Positions 36,300 through 45,419 of a DNA stretch of 64,000 bases are shown piece by piece. The first letter of the stretch is position 1; every line of letters starts with the position of its first letter. The notes under the pieces are model-generated. The model saw only the letters and a list, made by a program, of their open reading frames with translations, was not told where the DNA came from and did not search any database. The position numbers and the translations under genes were made by a program. The DNA lies in assembly GCA_900473415.1 (NCBI GenBank), contig UCLR01000007.1:62001-126000 (forward strand). Direction: 5' to 3'. This DNA comes from Hyphomicrobiales bacterium. GTDB taxonomy: Bacteria; Pseudomonadota; Alphaproteobacteria; Rhizobiales; Beijerinckiaceae.

Positions 36300-37626
36300 T
36301 CGCGGCGAGGCGCTGGTAGCATTCCGCCAGCGGCGTCGCCTCGTCCTTCGACTGTTTCAGGAAGGCTTCGAGCGCGGGGTTGAGGCGAATCGCCTCGTCG
36401 ACCTCGACCGATGCGCCCTGGCGATAGGCGCCGAGCCGGATCAGCTCCTCCATGTCGGCATAGGTCGCGAGCGTAGCGCGAGCCTTCTGCACGACCGGGT
36501 AATAGGCCGGGTCGCAGGAGCGCGGCATGGTTCGCGAGACCGATTTGAGGATGTTGATCGCCGGATAGCGCCCGCGCTCTGCGATGGAGCGCTCCATGAC
36601 GATATGGCCGTCGAGAATGCCGCGCACCGCATCCGCCACCGGCTCGTCATGGTCGCCGCCATCGACCAGCACGGTGAAGAGGCCGGTGATCGCCCCTTCT
36701 CCAGTGCCGGGGCCCGCGCGCTCCAGCAACCGCGGCAGCTCGGCGAAGACGGTCGGGGTGTAGCCCTTGGTCGTCGGCGGTTCGCCCGCCGCCAGGCCGA
36801 TCTCGCGCATCGCCATGGCGAAGCGCGTCACCGAATCCATCAGGCACATCACCTGCTGGTCGCGGTCGCGGAAATATTCGGCCAGCGTCAACGTGGTGAG
36901 AGCGGCCTGCTTGCGCATCAGGGCAGGTTCGTCGGAGGTGGCGACGACGACGATCGAGCGGGCGAGGCCCTCAGGCCCCAGATCTTCCTGCAGGAACTCC
37001 TGGACCTCGCGGCCGCGCTCGCCGACCAGGCCGATGATGTTGACGTCGGCACGCGCATAGCGGGCGAGCATCGAGAGCAGGACCGACTTGCCGACGCCGG
37101 AGCCGGCGAAGATGCCCATGCGCTGACCGATGCAGCAGGTCAGGAAGGTGTTGAGCGCGCGAACGCCAAGATCGAGCGGCTGGCCGACGCGGCGGCGCGC
37201 GTGGGCGTTCGGCGGGTCGTTGCGGAAGGCGTAGAGCGTGTCGCCTTGCGGCAGGGGTGGGCCGCCATCGACCGGCCGGCCGAGCGCATCGACCACGCGG
37301 CCGAGCCAGGCAGGGGTGGGACGTAGGCCCGGCTGCGCCCGGTCGACATGGACCGGGCAGCCGCGGCGCACCCCGTCGAGCCCGCCGAAGGGCATGACGA
37401 GCGCCTTCTCGCCGGAAAAGCCGACGACCTCGCAGGGAACGCGGGTGCCGGGAGCGATCTCGATGCCGACGCGTCCGCCCAGACTCATCGCGCCGATGGG
37501 GCCCGCGACCTCGACGAGAAGGCCGCGCACGCCGATGACGCGGCCATAGATGCTGACGCTCTCGACACCCCCGATCATCGAGGTGAGGGCGGAGAGACGG
37601 TCGGATGCGTGCGTAGGACTGTTCAT
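36280..37626 (-). CDS. fliI: Flagellum-specific ATP synthase FliI
   Basis: A 448-residue F1-beta-like ATPase of the flagellar type III export apparatus, working with FliH and FliJ. The Walker A loop GSGVGKS lies at 175-181 ([13 protein letters not shown]). [16 protein letters not shown], the Walker B region [32 protein letters not shown] and [30 protein letters not shown] are hallmarks of FliI/YscN. I choose ATG 37626 ([10 protein letters not shown]), giving the normal length; the upstream extension is not conserved. It is divergent from ctrA across a 387-base regulatory region. Confidence 0.96.
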   Translation of the reverse strand: MNSPTHASDRLSALTSMIGGVESVSIYGRVIGVRGLLVEVAGPIGAMSLGGRVGIEIAPGTRVPCEVVGFSGEKALVMPFGGLDGVRRGCPVHVDRAQPGLRPTPAWLGRVVDALGRPVDGGPPLPQGDTLYAFRNDPPNAHARRRVGQPLDLGVRALNTFLTCCIGQRMGIFAGSGVGKSVLLSMLARYARADVNIIGLVGERGREVQEFLQEDLGPEGLARSIVVVATSDEPALMRKQAALTTLTLAEYFRDRDQQVMCLMDSVTRFAMAMREIGLAAGEPPTTKGYTPTVFAELPRLLERAGPGTGEGAITGLFTVLVDGGDHDEPVADAVRGILDGHIVMERSIAERGRYPAINILKSVSRTMPRSCDPAYYPVVQKARATLATYADMEELIRLGAYRQGASVEVDEAIRLNPALEAFLKQSKDEATPLAECYQRLAAIMGETG

Positions 37627-38013
37627 GCAGGCCGGGGCTGCGGCAGGATGTTGGTAAGAGTTCCTAACGAATCGAGAGCTTTTACCATTCATTAAGGTGT
37701 GTGGTTAACACTAAGGATCGAAGCTGCGGCGTGTCGCGGGGCGTTTTTCGTCCTGTTTCGCGAAACAGCTTCCGCGAAAGGGCGCTTTCGCGGGCGAAAG
37801 TTCATCGGTCCGTGTCATATTCGACTCACCCGGCAAGGATCGTTCACTTTCTCGGAGGAAGCGCTTGCGCACGGGAATCACGGTTTGTTAACCAGTTTCC
37901 GATAGCGTGTCGCGTGGCGTTTCATCGGGCAAGTGCGTCGTCGTCGAGGGCCGATAGGGCTCAGACGAAAGCAACGATCAACATGCCCTGCGGGCGAAAT
38001 TGGGGACGTGGAC
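37627..38013. promoter_or_regulatory. Divergent fliI/ctrA control region with three GANTC sites
   Basis: A 387-base gap without a gene. GANTC sites, the target of the cell-cycle methylase CcrM, occur at 37669-37673, 37823-37827 and 37875-37879. TTAA half-sites of CtrA occur at 37692, 37705 and 37888, but none pairs with the 7-base spacing of a full box. The Caulobacter ctrA promoter is controlled by GANTC methylation and CtrA, so this region is a good candidate for the same. Confidence 0.55.
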
Positions 38014-38715
38014 ATGCGGGTTCTGCTGATCGAGGACGATAGCGCGACCGCCCAAAGCATCGAGCTCATGCTGAAATCCGAGAGCTTCAACGTCTATACG
38101 ACGGATCTCGGTGAAGAGGGCGTCGATCTCGGCAAGCTCTATGATTACGACATTATCCTCCTCGACCTGAACCTGCCCGACATGTCGGGCTACGAGGTGC
38201 TTCGCTCGCTGCGCGTCGCCAAGGTCAAGACGCCCATCCTGATCCTCTCCGGCCTCGCCGGCATCGAGGACAAGGTGAAGGGCCTCGGCTTCGGCGCCGA
38301 CGACTATCTCACCAAGCCCTTCCACAAGGACGAGCTGGTCGCCCGCATCCATGCGATCGTCCGCCGCTCGAAGGGCCATGCCCAGTCGGTCATCACCACC
38401 GGCGACCTGGTCGTGAACCTCGACACCAAGACCGTCGAGGTCGATGCGGCCCGCGTCCACCTCACCGGCAAGGAATACCAGATGCTGGAGCTGCTCTCGC
38501 TCCGCAAGGGCACGACGCTCACCAAGGAGATGTTCCTCAACCATCTCTATGGCGGCATGGACGAGCCCGAGCTCAAGATCATCGACGTCTTCATCTGCAA
38601 GCTGCGCAAGAAGCTCGCCAACGCTTCCGACGGGAAGAACTACATCGAGACGGTTTGGGGCCGCGGCTACGTGCTGCGTGAGCCCTCCGAGGCCGACGAG
38701 CGCATCCCGGCCTGA
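38014..38715 (+). CDS. ctrA: Cell cycle response regulator CtrA
   Basis: A 233-residue OmpR-type master regulator, essential or motility-controlling in Alphaproteobacteria. The receiver has the acidic pair at 8-9 (IEDDS), phospho-acceptor D51 ([20 protein letters not shown]) and the conserved lysine in [26 protein letters not shown]. The winged-helix domain includes [61 protein letters not shown], which recognises TTAA-N7-TTAA. The start at ATG 38014 gives MRVLLIEDD as in orthologues. Phosphate reaches it through ChpT, encoded at 44.6-45.2 kb; SciP at 20.7 kb blocks it. Confidence 0.97.
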   Translation: MRVLLIEDDSATAQSIELMLKSESFNVYTTDLGEEGVDLGKLYDYDIILLDLNLPDMSGYEVLRSLRVAKVKTPILILSGLAGIEDKVKGLGFGADDYLTKPFHKDELVARIHAIVRRSKGHAQSVITTGDLVVNLDTKTVEVDAARVHLTGKEYQMLELLSLRKGTTLTKEMFLNHLYGGMDEPELKIIDVFICKLRKKLANASDGKNYIETVWGRGYVLREPSEADERIPA

Positions 38716-38811
38716 CGCATTCGCGTCGCTTGCCCGTCATGAGGCGGTCACGGAGCGGCGCCATAAAGATCGTGACCTGATCGTCGGATGTACACGACAG
38801 GTCAACGGGGA

Positions 38812-38834
38812 CCCCGCCGCGAGGCGGGGTTTTT
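38812..38834 (+). terminator. Rho-independent terminator after ctrA
   Basis: Perfect stem CCCCGCC / GGCGGGG with loop GCGA followed by TTTTTGTTT, 97 bases after the ctrA stop codon and just before the convergent cheR 3' end. Confidence 0.9.
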
Positions 38835-38860
38835 GTTTGGGTGCATGACGGCGGAGGTGC

Positions 38861-39733
38861 TTAGCCGCGCCAGCCGGCGAACGCTTCGCGCCCCGTGAAC
38901 CGGTCGGATGCCGACACGATGTTTGAGACGGGACGATGCAGCCCCCGATGCTCCGGGTCGACCGCGAGCTTCGTCGACAATCCCAGTACCGTCTCCGGCG
39001 TGCCGAGCACGAAGGCGCCGCTCGCGAAGAGGCGCGGCGTCAACAGGTCGAGCACCTTCATCTTGGTCGGGACGTCGAAATAGATCAGCACGTTGCGGCA
39101 GAAGATCACGTCAAAACGACCGAAATGCTCGCTGGATTCGAGCAGATTGTGCTGCCGGAACTCGACCATGGCGCGCAGCCGCTCTGAGACCCGCCAGGTG
39201 TCGCCGTGCTGATGGAAATGCTTCAGCAGCATCTGGATCGGCAGGCCGCGCTGGACCTCGAACTGGCTGTAGACGCCAGCCCGGGCCTTATCGAGGATCT
39301 CCGCCGAGATGTCAGTCCCCAGGATGTCGATCTTCCAGCCGGCCAGACGGTCGGCCGCCTCGTCGATCAGCATGGCGAGCGAATAGGCCTCCTGCCCACT
39401 CGAGACGGCGGCGCACCAGATCCTGAGCGTGCGGGTCGCGGCGTTGGCAGCCATCCGCTCGGGCAGGATCACGTTGCGGAAAAGCTCGAAGGGCGTCTTG
39501 TCCCGGAAGAACAGTGTCTCGTTCGTGGTCATGGCATCGACCACGGCGCTTTCGAGCGCGCGATTGCGCCCGTATCGCAGCTGGTCGATGAGGCTCGCGA
39601 GGTCTGCGATGCCGCGGCGGCGGCAGAGAATGCTCAGCCGGCTCTCGGCGAGATAGCGCTTGTCGGCGCTGAGCGAAAGACCGGAACGCTGCTGGAGCAG
39701 CAGCCTCAGGAAGGCGAAGTCGGCTTCGGTCAT
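38861..39733 (-). CDS. cheR: Chemotaxis protein methyltransferase CheR
   Basis: A 290-residue enzyme that uses SAM to methylate glutamates of chemoreceptors for adaptation. The N-terminal helical domain (1-75) precedes TTNETLFFRDKTPFELFRNVILPE. The SAM fold follows with LRIWCAAVSSGQEAYSLAMLIDE, WKIDILGTDISAEILDKARAGVYSQFEVQRGLP and FDVIFCRNVLIYFD. Its ATG overlaps the cheB stop by four bases (ATGA). It is the last gene of the minus-strand che run. Confidence 0.95.
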   Translation of the reverse strand: MTEADFAFLRLLLQQRSGLSLSADKRYLAESRLSILCRRRGIADLASLIDQLRYGRNRALESAVVDAMTTNETLFFRDKTPFELFRNVILPERMAANAATRTLRIWCAAVSSGQEAYSLAMLIDEAADRLAGWKIDILGTDISAEILDKARAGVYSQFEVQRGLPIQMLLKHFHQHGDTWRVSERLRAMVEFRQHNLLESSEHFGRFDVIFCRNVLIYFDVPTKMKVLDLLTPRLFASGAFVLGTPETVLGLSTKLAVDPEHRGLHRPVSNIVSASDRFTGREAFAGWRG

Positions 39734-40860
39734 GGCAGTTGCACTCCCTTCACGAGGGAGCGGATCGAGACACCGATCGCGTCGAGCGGGATGACGGCGC
39801 TGGCATGCCCGGCCCGGACCACCGAACCCGGCATGCCCCAGATCGTGCTGCTCGGCTCGTCCTGGACAAGCACGGCAGCACCGGCCTGGCGCAGGGCGCC
39901 GGCGCCGTCGGTGCCGTCGCTGCCCATGCCGGTCAGCACGAGACCCATCACGGCGGCGCCGAGATGGCGGGCAGCGTCGCCAAACAGCACGTCCACGGCT
40001 GGGCGGCAGAAATTCACGGGGGGCTCGTCGCCGATGCGCGCGACGATGTGGCCGAGGCGACGGTCGATGCCGAGATGCCGGCCTCCGGGCGCGACGTAGA
40101 TGGTGCCACGCATCAGGCGCTCGCCGTCACGGGGTTCGCGGGCCGGCACGCCGATATGGGCCGCGACCTGCTCGGCGAAGGAGGCGGTGAACAGCGGCGG
40201 CATATGCTGGACGATGAGGACCGTCAGGTCGTTCAGGCCCTCGCCAATGTCGAACAGCACCTTGGCCACGGCGCGCGGCCCGCCGGTCGAGGCGCCGATG
40301 ACGAGATAGCGCGGCATAGCGGAAACGAGCGGGCGGAGATTGACCGGCGCGGACCGGATCGGTTCGGGCTCGACGGCTGCCGGGGCCTCGCTCGGCTTGA
40401 GGGGGGCACCGGGCTTGGCGGCTGGCTGGGAGATGCCGCCGAGCTTCGCGAGGAACTCGCTGCGGAACTCCAGCGACAGCGTCATGCCGCTGCGCGTGTC
40501 CGGCTTCGAGACGATATCCATGGCCCCTTTGGTCATGCATTCGAGCGCAACGCGCGTGTTGCGCTCGTTCAGCGTGGCGGCGAGCAGGATGCCGGTTTGC
40601 GGGCTTTCCCGCAGGATATGGGGCAGGGCGGCCGCACCGTCGACGCCGGGCAGGTCAAGATCGAGCACCATCACGTCGGGCTTGTAGCGAATGGCATGGG
40701 CCACGGCGGTCTCGCCGTCTCCGGCGACCGCGACGACATGGAAGCTGCCGACCTCACCCAGCCAGCGCGCGAACAGTCCGCGCACGACGGCGGAGTCGTC
40801 GGCGATCACGACCGTCTTGTGCCGACTGGAGCCGGGCGGGAGGGGGCGGTGGAGATTCAT
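39730..40860 (-). CDS. cheB: Chemotaxis response regulator/protein-glutamate methylesterase CheB
   Basis: A 376-residue enzyme removing methyl groups from receptors when phosphorylated by CheA. The receiver domain (about 15-130) has the acidic pair D21-D22 and phospho-acceptor D67 in VLDLDLPGVDG. After a Pro/Ala-rich linker, the methylesterase domain has the catalytic triad S191 (GASTGGPRA), H219 (VQHMPP) and D315 (TGMGSDG). It lies downstream of cheY by 73 bases and is coupled to cheR. Confidence 0.96.
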   Translation of the reverse strand: MNLHRPLPPGSSRHKTVVIADDSAVVRGLFARWLGEVGSFHVVAVAGDGETAVAHAIRYKPDVMVLDLDLPGVDGAAALPHILRESPQTGILLAATLNERNTRVALECMTKGAMDIVSKPDTRSGMTLSLEFRSEFLAKLGGISQPAAKPGAPLKPSEAPAAVEPEPIRSAPVNLRPLVSAMPRYLVIGASTGGPRAVAKVLFDIGEGLNDLTVLIVQHMPPLFTASFAEQVAAHIGVPAREPRDGERLMRGTIYVAPGGRHLGIDRRLGHIVARIGDEPPVNFCRPAVDVLFGDAARHLGAAVMGLVLTGMGSDGTDGAGALRQAGAAVLVQDEPSSTIWGMPGSVVRAGHASAVIPLDAIGVSIRSLVKGVQLP

Positions 40861-40933
40861 ACCGGTGCTGTCGTTCTGGTCGGAGGCACCGGCGGAGAAA
40901 AGCCGACGGGCGAGCGTTTCGATTCAGGCCTGC

Positions 40934-41299
40934 TCAGAGCAGGCCGACCTGATGGAACTTCGAGGCCACGATCTCCTTGTCGAAGGGCTTCATGATGTAT
41001 TCGTCCGCCCCCGCATGCATGGCCCTTGCGATATGGGCGATGTCGTTCTCGGTCGTGCAAAAGACGACCTTGGGCCGCTTTCCGCCCGGCATCTGGCGCA
41101 GCGTGCGCAGGAACTCGTAGCCGTCCATGATCGGCATGTTCCAGTCGAGCAGCACGGCGTCCGGCATCTCGCCCTTGCAGGCGTCGATCGCGCGCGCGCC
41201 GTCCTCGGCTTCCGCGATGCGGAACTGCAGCCCTTCCAGGATGCGGCGGGCCACCTTCCGGATCACCGCGGAGTCGTCGACGACAAGACAGTACTTCAT
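40934..41299 (-). CDS. cheY: Chemotaxis response regulator CheY
   Basis: A 121-residue single-domain receiver carrying the signal from CheA to the motor switch. Acidic pair D8-D9, phospho-acceptor D52 in LLDWNMPIMDG, the threonine pair at 82-83 (CTTEND) and K104 (IMKPFDKE) are present. It is embedded in the che operon between cheW and cheB, which favours CheY over a generic receiver. Alphaproteobacteria often have several CheYs, one acting as phosphate sink; which one this is cannot be told. Confidence 0.95.
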   Translation of the reverse strand: MKYCLVVDDSAVIRKVARRILEGLQFRIAEAEDGARAIDACKGEMPDAVLLDWNMPIMDGYEFLRTLRQMPGGKRPKVVFCTTENDIAHIARAMHAGADEYIMKPFDKEIVASKFHQVGLL

Positions 41300-41328
41300 G
41301 GTCGGTCTCCAAAGCTCAGCCGTGCCGG

Positions 41329-41835
41329 TCAGGCGGCGGCGCGAAGGTCGAGGTCGAGGACGGCGTCAAGGTCGAGAACGACCAGAAGCTGGTCGGACAG
41401 GCGGTGGACGCCCATTGCCAAGGCGGTCCAGACGCGGTCGAGATGGACGGGCAGGGGCTCCAGCGTCGAGCGGTCGAGGCGAATAACCTCGCCCACGGCA
41501 TCGACGATCAGGGCAAAGGCCTCGCCTTCATGCTCGATACCGATGGCGGTCAGCTCGGTACGGCCCTGTGCATCGAACTTCAACGGGGCGGGCCGGCCGA
41601 GCCGTCGGCGCAGGCAGATGGCAGTGACGACCCGTCCGCGCAGGTTCAGGAGGCCGACGATCTCGCCTGGAGCGCGCGGCACCGTCGTGATGCGATTGGC
41701 GATGAAGACGTCCTGCACCCGGCCGATAGGCAGGCCGAGGAGCTGGTCGCCGATGCGAACGGTGACGTAGTCGAGCGAGTCGCCGAACCCGGGGGGCGGC
41801 GCGCCCAGCGGCTTGTTCTTGTCGGTGGCGGTCAT
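41329..41835 (-). CDS. cheW: Chemotaxis coupling protein CheW
   Basis: A 168-residue scaffold linking receptors to CheA. The two beta-barrels of the family are visible: DYVTVRIGDQLLGLPIGRVQDVFIANRITTVPRAPGEIVGLLNLRGRVVTAICLRRRLG, then ELTAIGIEHEGEAFALIVDAVGEVIRLDRSTLEPLP. A 25-residue N-terminal tail is unusual but harmless. I choose ATG 41835, which overlaps the cheA stop by four bases, so the two are probably translated together. Confidence 0.94.
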   Translation of the reverse strand: MTATDKNKPLGAPPPGFGDSLDYVTVRIGDQLLGLPIGRVQDVFIANRITTVPRAPGEIVGLLNLRGRVVTAICLRRRLGRPAPLKFDAQGRTELTAIGIEHEGEAFALIVDAVGEVIRLDRSTLEPLPVHLDRVWTALAMGVHRLSDQLLVVLDLDAVLDLDLRAAA

Positions 41836-44477
41836 GCTGCATGCCTCGTATCGGCGCTGGCGGCATTCAATTCGCGTAGCAGGGCGCGGCGGTCGAACTT
41901 CGCGACGATGTCGTCGAGGCCGCCCTGACCGGCGCGCGCGTAAAGGTCCGGCGTGGCGCAGGTCGTGAGGCCGATGACGCGCAGCCGGTCGCCGCCAGCC
42001 AGTTCTCTCAACTGCGCCGCGAAGGCGAAGGCGGCGTCGGTGTCGCGGTCGAGATCGATGAGGGCGGTACTGAAGCGCTCCTCGACTCCGTCCGGGCCGG
42101 CTGTCTCGAATCCGGCCTTCATCGTGACGGCGTGGCCGGAGGCCTTGAGCAGGGGGCTCAGCATCTCGCGCAGGAAATCGGAAGGCTCCACCAGCAGGAC
42201 ATGGCCCGGCGCTGTGGCGGCACGCCGGGCGGCGAACCAACCGGGATCGTTCAGCGGCAGATAGTGGGCGAGATCGACGATCTCCGTGGCGCGGCCGCGG
42301 ATCATGGCCGAGCCGATGACGCCGTGCTCGTCGGCCGCCGCCATCTCGAGCTCGAAACTCTCCTCGACGATGTCGACGATCGCCTCGACCGCCAGCGCCA
42401 CGGTCAGGTCGCCGTCCGAAACGATGACGAGAGGCTGGACGCCTTGTTGACGCAGGGCCGAGCCCGCCACCGCCGAGACCGGAACCAGGCGCTCGCGATA
42501 ATGCAGCAAGGTGCGGCCGCCGCCCTGCTGGAACTCGCTGGCATCGACCTCTTCGAGCCGGGTCACCAGCGAGAGCGGCAGGGCCTGCAGGCGGCCGCCG
42601 CCGGCCCGGAAGACCAGCATCGTCGAGCGCTCGCCGCCTTGTGCACGCGTGCCGACGACACTCTGCGGTTCCTGGCCCTGTGCCTCCGACAGGGTCGCGC
42701 CGACGAGGCTGGCGACGCCGTTGGGGTCGACGATCAGGACCACGGCGCCGTCGCCGAGGATCGTGTTGCCCGAGAAGAGCGGGATATGGCGAAGCCGGCT
42801 CGACATCGGCTTCACCACGATCTCTTCGGTATGGAAGACGCTGTCGACGAGGATGCCGAACTGCCTGTCGCCGATCTGGGTGACGACGATGAAGCCGTCA
42901 CCGCCCGTTCTCTTCGGGGCCTCCATCAGCTCGGCGAGCGAGACAATCGGCAGCAGGCGTCCGCGCAGCCGCAGCACCGGCGCGCCATTGATCTCCTCGA
43001 TGCGAGTGTCGTCCCCGGCCTTCACGCGCACGAGCTCGCGCACCGCGAGCTGGGGGATGGCGTAGCGCTCGGCGCCTGCGACGACGATCAGCGCGGAGAC
43101 GATCGCGAGCGTCAGCGGGATCTTGATGGTAATGGTGGTGCCGAGACCGGCGCGGCTGGCGATATCGATCGTGCCGCCGATCGAATCGACATTCCCCTTG
43201 ACGACATCCATGCCGACACCTCGGCCGGAGATCACCGTCACGTTTTCGGCCGTCGAGAAGCCGGGCTGGAAGATGAAGCGGCTGATCTGGGCGTCGCTGA
43301 GCTTCTCGACCTCCGCGTCGGTGGCGAGACCCTTGGCGATGGCCTTGCTGCGGATGCGCTCGATATCGAGCCCGCGCCCGTCATCGGCGATCGAGATCGA
43401 GACGGAACCGCCTTCGTGCCAGGCCGCCAGCCGGATCGTACCGTGCTCGGGCTTGCCGGTAGCCAGACGCTCCTGCGGCGTCTCGATGGCATGGTCTGCG
43501 CAGTTGCGCACCATATGGAGCAGCGGATCCTTGATCAGGTCGAGGATCTGGCGGTCTAGCTCGGTCGCGGCGCCCTCGGTCACGAGGTCGATGCGCTTGC
43601 CGAGCTCGGCGCCCAGGTCACGCACGATGCGCGGCAACTTCGACCAGGCATTGCCGATCGGCTGCATGCGCGTCTTCATCACGCTGTCCTGCAGCTCGGC
43701 GGTGATCAGAGAGAGGCGCTGCAGTGGCGCCTTCAGCCCGGCGTCCTCCTGCCGGCGGGCGACCTCCAGGAGCTGGTTGCGCGTCAGCACCAGCTCCGAG
43801 ACCATGGTCATCAGATGCTCGATCGTGTCGACGTTGACACGCAGGCTGGCCGAGCCGCCGCCGCGAGGCGCGCCGCTGCTGTCCTCGGCTGCCGGGCCAT
43901 CGTTGCCGTCGAGGCGACCATCGCGGCCGCGCTGCGGGCCGGGGGCACTGCGGAAAACGAGATCTTCCTGCCCGGTGTCGACCGCGACCTCTTCGGACGG
44001 CTCGCCCGGCAGATGGTTGGTGGCCTGGCCGTGGCGGGCGAGGTAGGCGGCGACGGGGTCGATCGCGTCCCCGGCGGGGCCGTTCTCGCGCAGCTCACCC
44101 CTGGCATGTTCGGCCAGCGCCAGCAGCTCGGCGATCAGCGTCTCGTCATTGCCCTCCGGCTCCTGCCCCTTCTCGGCGAGCTCGGCGAGGATGTCCTTGA
44201 TGCGGTCGATGGTTTCGAGGATCGCGGTGACCGCGATGGTGTTCACGGTGGCGCCGTCGCGGAACTGGCCGATGACCGCTTCCGCCGCATGGGTCAGCGC
44301 CTCGAGGCGCGGCAGGCCGATGAAGCCGCAGGTCCCTTTGACCGTGTGGACGAGCCTGAAGATGTTGCGCAGGATCTCGCGATCGTTCGGGTCCTGCTCG
44401 AAACGCACGAGTTCCCGATCGACCGTGTCGAGATTCTCGCCGGTCTCCGTCAGGAATTCTTGCAGCAAATCGTCCAT
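41832..44477 (-). CDS. cheA: Chemotaxis histidine kinase CheA with two CheW-like domains and a C-terminal receiver-like domain
   Basis: An 881-residue kinase, longer than E. coli CheA (654). Hpt domain with phospho-acceptor H44 (RLVHTVKGTCGFIGL). Dimerisation helices follow from about 215 (ASLRVNVDTIEHLMTMVSELVLTRNQLLEV). The ATPase has HMVRNCADHAIETPQER, ISIADDGRGLDIERI and FQPGFSTAENVTVISGRGVGMDVVKGNV. A CheW domain follows (AERYAIPQLAVRELVRVKAGD to about 620), then a second divergent CheW-like domain (about 635-755). Residues 759-881 form a receiver-like domain with D808 and K860 kept but the acidic pair replaced by E764-P765. No classical P2 domain is obvious between Hpt and dimerisation. 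It heads the che run, 127 bases after chpT. Confidence 0.95.
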   Translation of the reverse strand: MDDLLQEFLTETGENLDTVDRELVRFEQDPNDREILRNIFRLVHTVKGTCGFIGLPRLEALTHAAEAVIGQFRDGATVNTIAVTAILETIDRIKDILAELAEKGQEPEGNDETLIAELLALAEHARGELRENGPAGDAIDPVAAYLARHGQATNHLPGEPSEEVAVDTGQEDLVFRSAPGPQRGRDGRLDGNDGPAAEDSSGAPRGGGSASLRVNVDTIEHLMTMVSELVLTRNQLLEVARRQEDAGLKAPLQRLSLITAELQDSVMKTRMQPIGNAWSKLPRIVRDLGAELGKRIDLVTEGAATELDRQILDLIKDPLLHMVRNCADHAIETPQERLATGKPEHGTIRLAAWHEGGSVSISIADDGRGLDIERIRSKAIAKGLATDAEVEKLSDAQISRFIFQPGFSTAENVTVISGRGVGMDVVKGNVDSIGGTIDIASRAGLGTTITIKIPLTLAIVSALIVVAGAERYAIPQLAVRELVRVKAGDDTRIEEINGAPVLRLRGRLLPIVSLAELMEAPKRTGGDGFIVVTQIGDRQFGILVDSVFHTEEIVVKPMSSRLRHIPLFSGNTILGDGAVVLIVDPNGVASLVGATLSEAQGQEPQSVVGTRAQGGERSTMLVFRAGGGRLQALPLSLVTRLEEVDASEFQQGGGRTLLHYRERLVPVSAVAGSALRQQGVQPLVIVSDGDLTVALAVEAIVDIVEESFELEMAAADEHGVIGSAMIRGRATEIVDLAHYLPLNDPGWFAARRAATAPGHVLLVEPSDFLREMLSPLLKASGHAVTMKAGFETAGPDGVEERFSTALIDLDRDTDAAFAFAAQLRELAGGDRLRVIGLTTCATPDLYARAGQGGLDDIVAKFDRRALLRELNAASADTRHAA

Positions 44478-44604
44478 GCAGGACCATCACTCAACGCGAC
44501 ACACTGCAGGAACTAAAGCAGGAGAACGGTTTAAGATCGGTTGAGACGCGGGACCGGGACTGCAGCGCGTGCGCTGGCTCGACTTGCGTCTCACCGCGCC
44601 TTGC

Positions 44605-45246
44605 TCAACCGGTCTTGCCGGCCTTGATCGTCACGGTCTCGCCGTCGATCGAAACGGCGATGTCCATCCCCGCCGCGCGCGCGACCATCCCGGTATAGAC
44701 CGGCTGGACGGCATGGGCGTCGATCGTGCCTCCCGGCGCGTTGCCCGCCAGCAATTCCTCGACATGCGCCGGGATGCGGGCATGCGAGCCGGTGGCGGTG
44801 ATCTCGAATGCGCCCTGCTCGCCCTCGACGCTGGCGCGGGAGACGAGCTTGCCGCCGCGCGGCACGGCCTGCGTCGCGATGATCAGGAGGTTGAGCAGCA
44901 GCTTGACCTGATTCTTCGGCAGGAGCGCGCGCGGCGCCTCCCAGTCGAGCGAGAGCTTCTCGTCGTTGAGGAAGCCGTTGGCGACGTTTCCGGCATCGCC
45001 GAGGTCAATCATCGCACCGGCGGAACCGGCCGCCCCGAAGGCGAGGCGAGCGAACTGGAGCCGTGCCGAGGCGTTGCGGGCGCTCTTCTTGATGAGCTCC
45101 AGCGCGAAATCGCGCATGGAGGGGTCGTCTTCTTCCAGGACTTCCAGTGCGTTGACAATCGCGCCGACCGGACTGATCACGTCATGGCAGACCCGACTGC
45201 AGAGAAGAGCGGCCAGGTCGAGCGGATCGAGCGAGATGGCGGTCAT
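44605..45246 (-). CDS. chpT: Histidine phosphotransferase ChpT
   Basis: A 213-residue dimeric phosphotransferase passing phosphate from the CckA hybrid kinase to CtrA and CpdR. The first helices carry LDLAALLCSRVCHDVISPVGAIVNALEVLEEDD, in which the histidine of VCHD is the phospho-acceptor. The second half is a degenerate ATPase-like fold (KNQVKLLLNLLIIATQAVPRGG), as in ChpT orthologues (DUF2328). I use ATG 45246 (MTAISLDPLD). Its position directly upstream of cheA on the same strand puts the CtrA phosphorelay and chemotaxis in one transcription direction. cckA is not in the window. Confidence 0.92.
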   Translation of the reverse strand: MTAISLDPLDLAALLCSRVCHDVISPVGAIVNALEVLEEDDPSMRDFALELIKKSARNASARLQFARLAFGAAGSAGAMIDLGDAGNVANGFLNDEKLSLDWEAPRALLPKNQVKLLLNLLIIATQAVPRGGKLVSRASVEGEQGAFEITATGSHARIPAHVEELLAGNAPGGTIDAHAVQPVYTGMVARAAGMDIAVSIDGETVTIKAGKTG

Positions 45247-45419
45247 GCGAAACCCTGGAATCAGCAATGCGCCGCGAGAGGGGCGCCCTTGCTGCCAGAT
45301 ATGCTGTCATCTTGGTTTTCATGTGGTTAATCACCATGTGAAGAGGTCGTTAGGGACCTGAAACGATACTCGTGCATGGTTCTTGACCGCCCTCGGGGCG
45401 CATGTTCGAAGGATGGGCC

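Noticed and set aside
37692..37708. TTAA pair between fliI and ctrA as a CtrA box
   Set aside because: The two TTAA are separated by nine bases rather than seven, so it is not a proper box; half-sites only.
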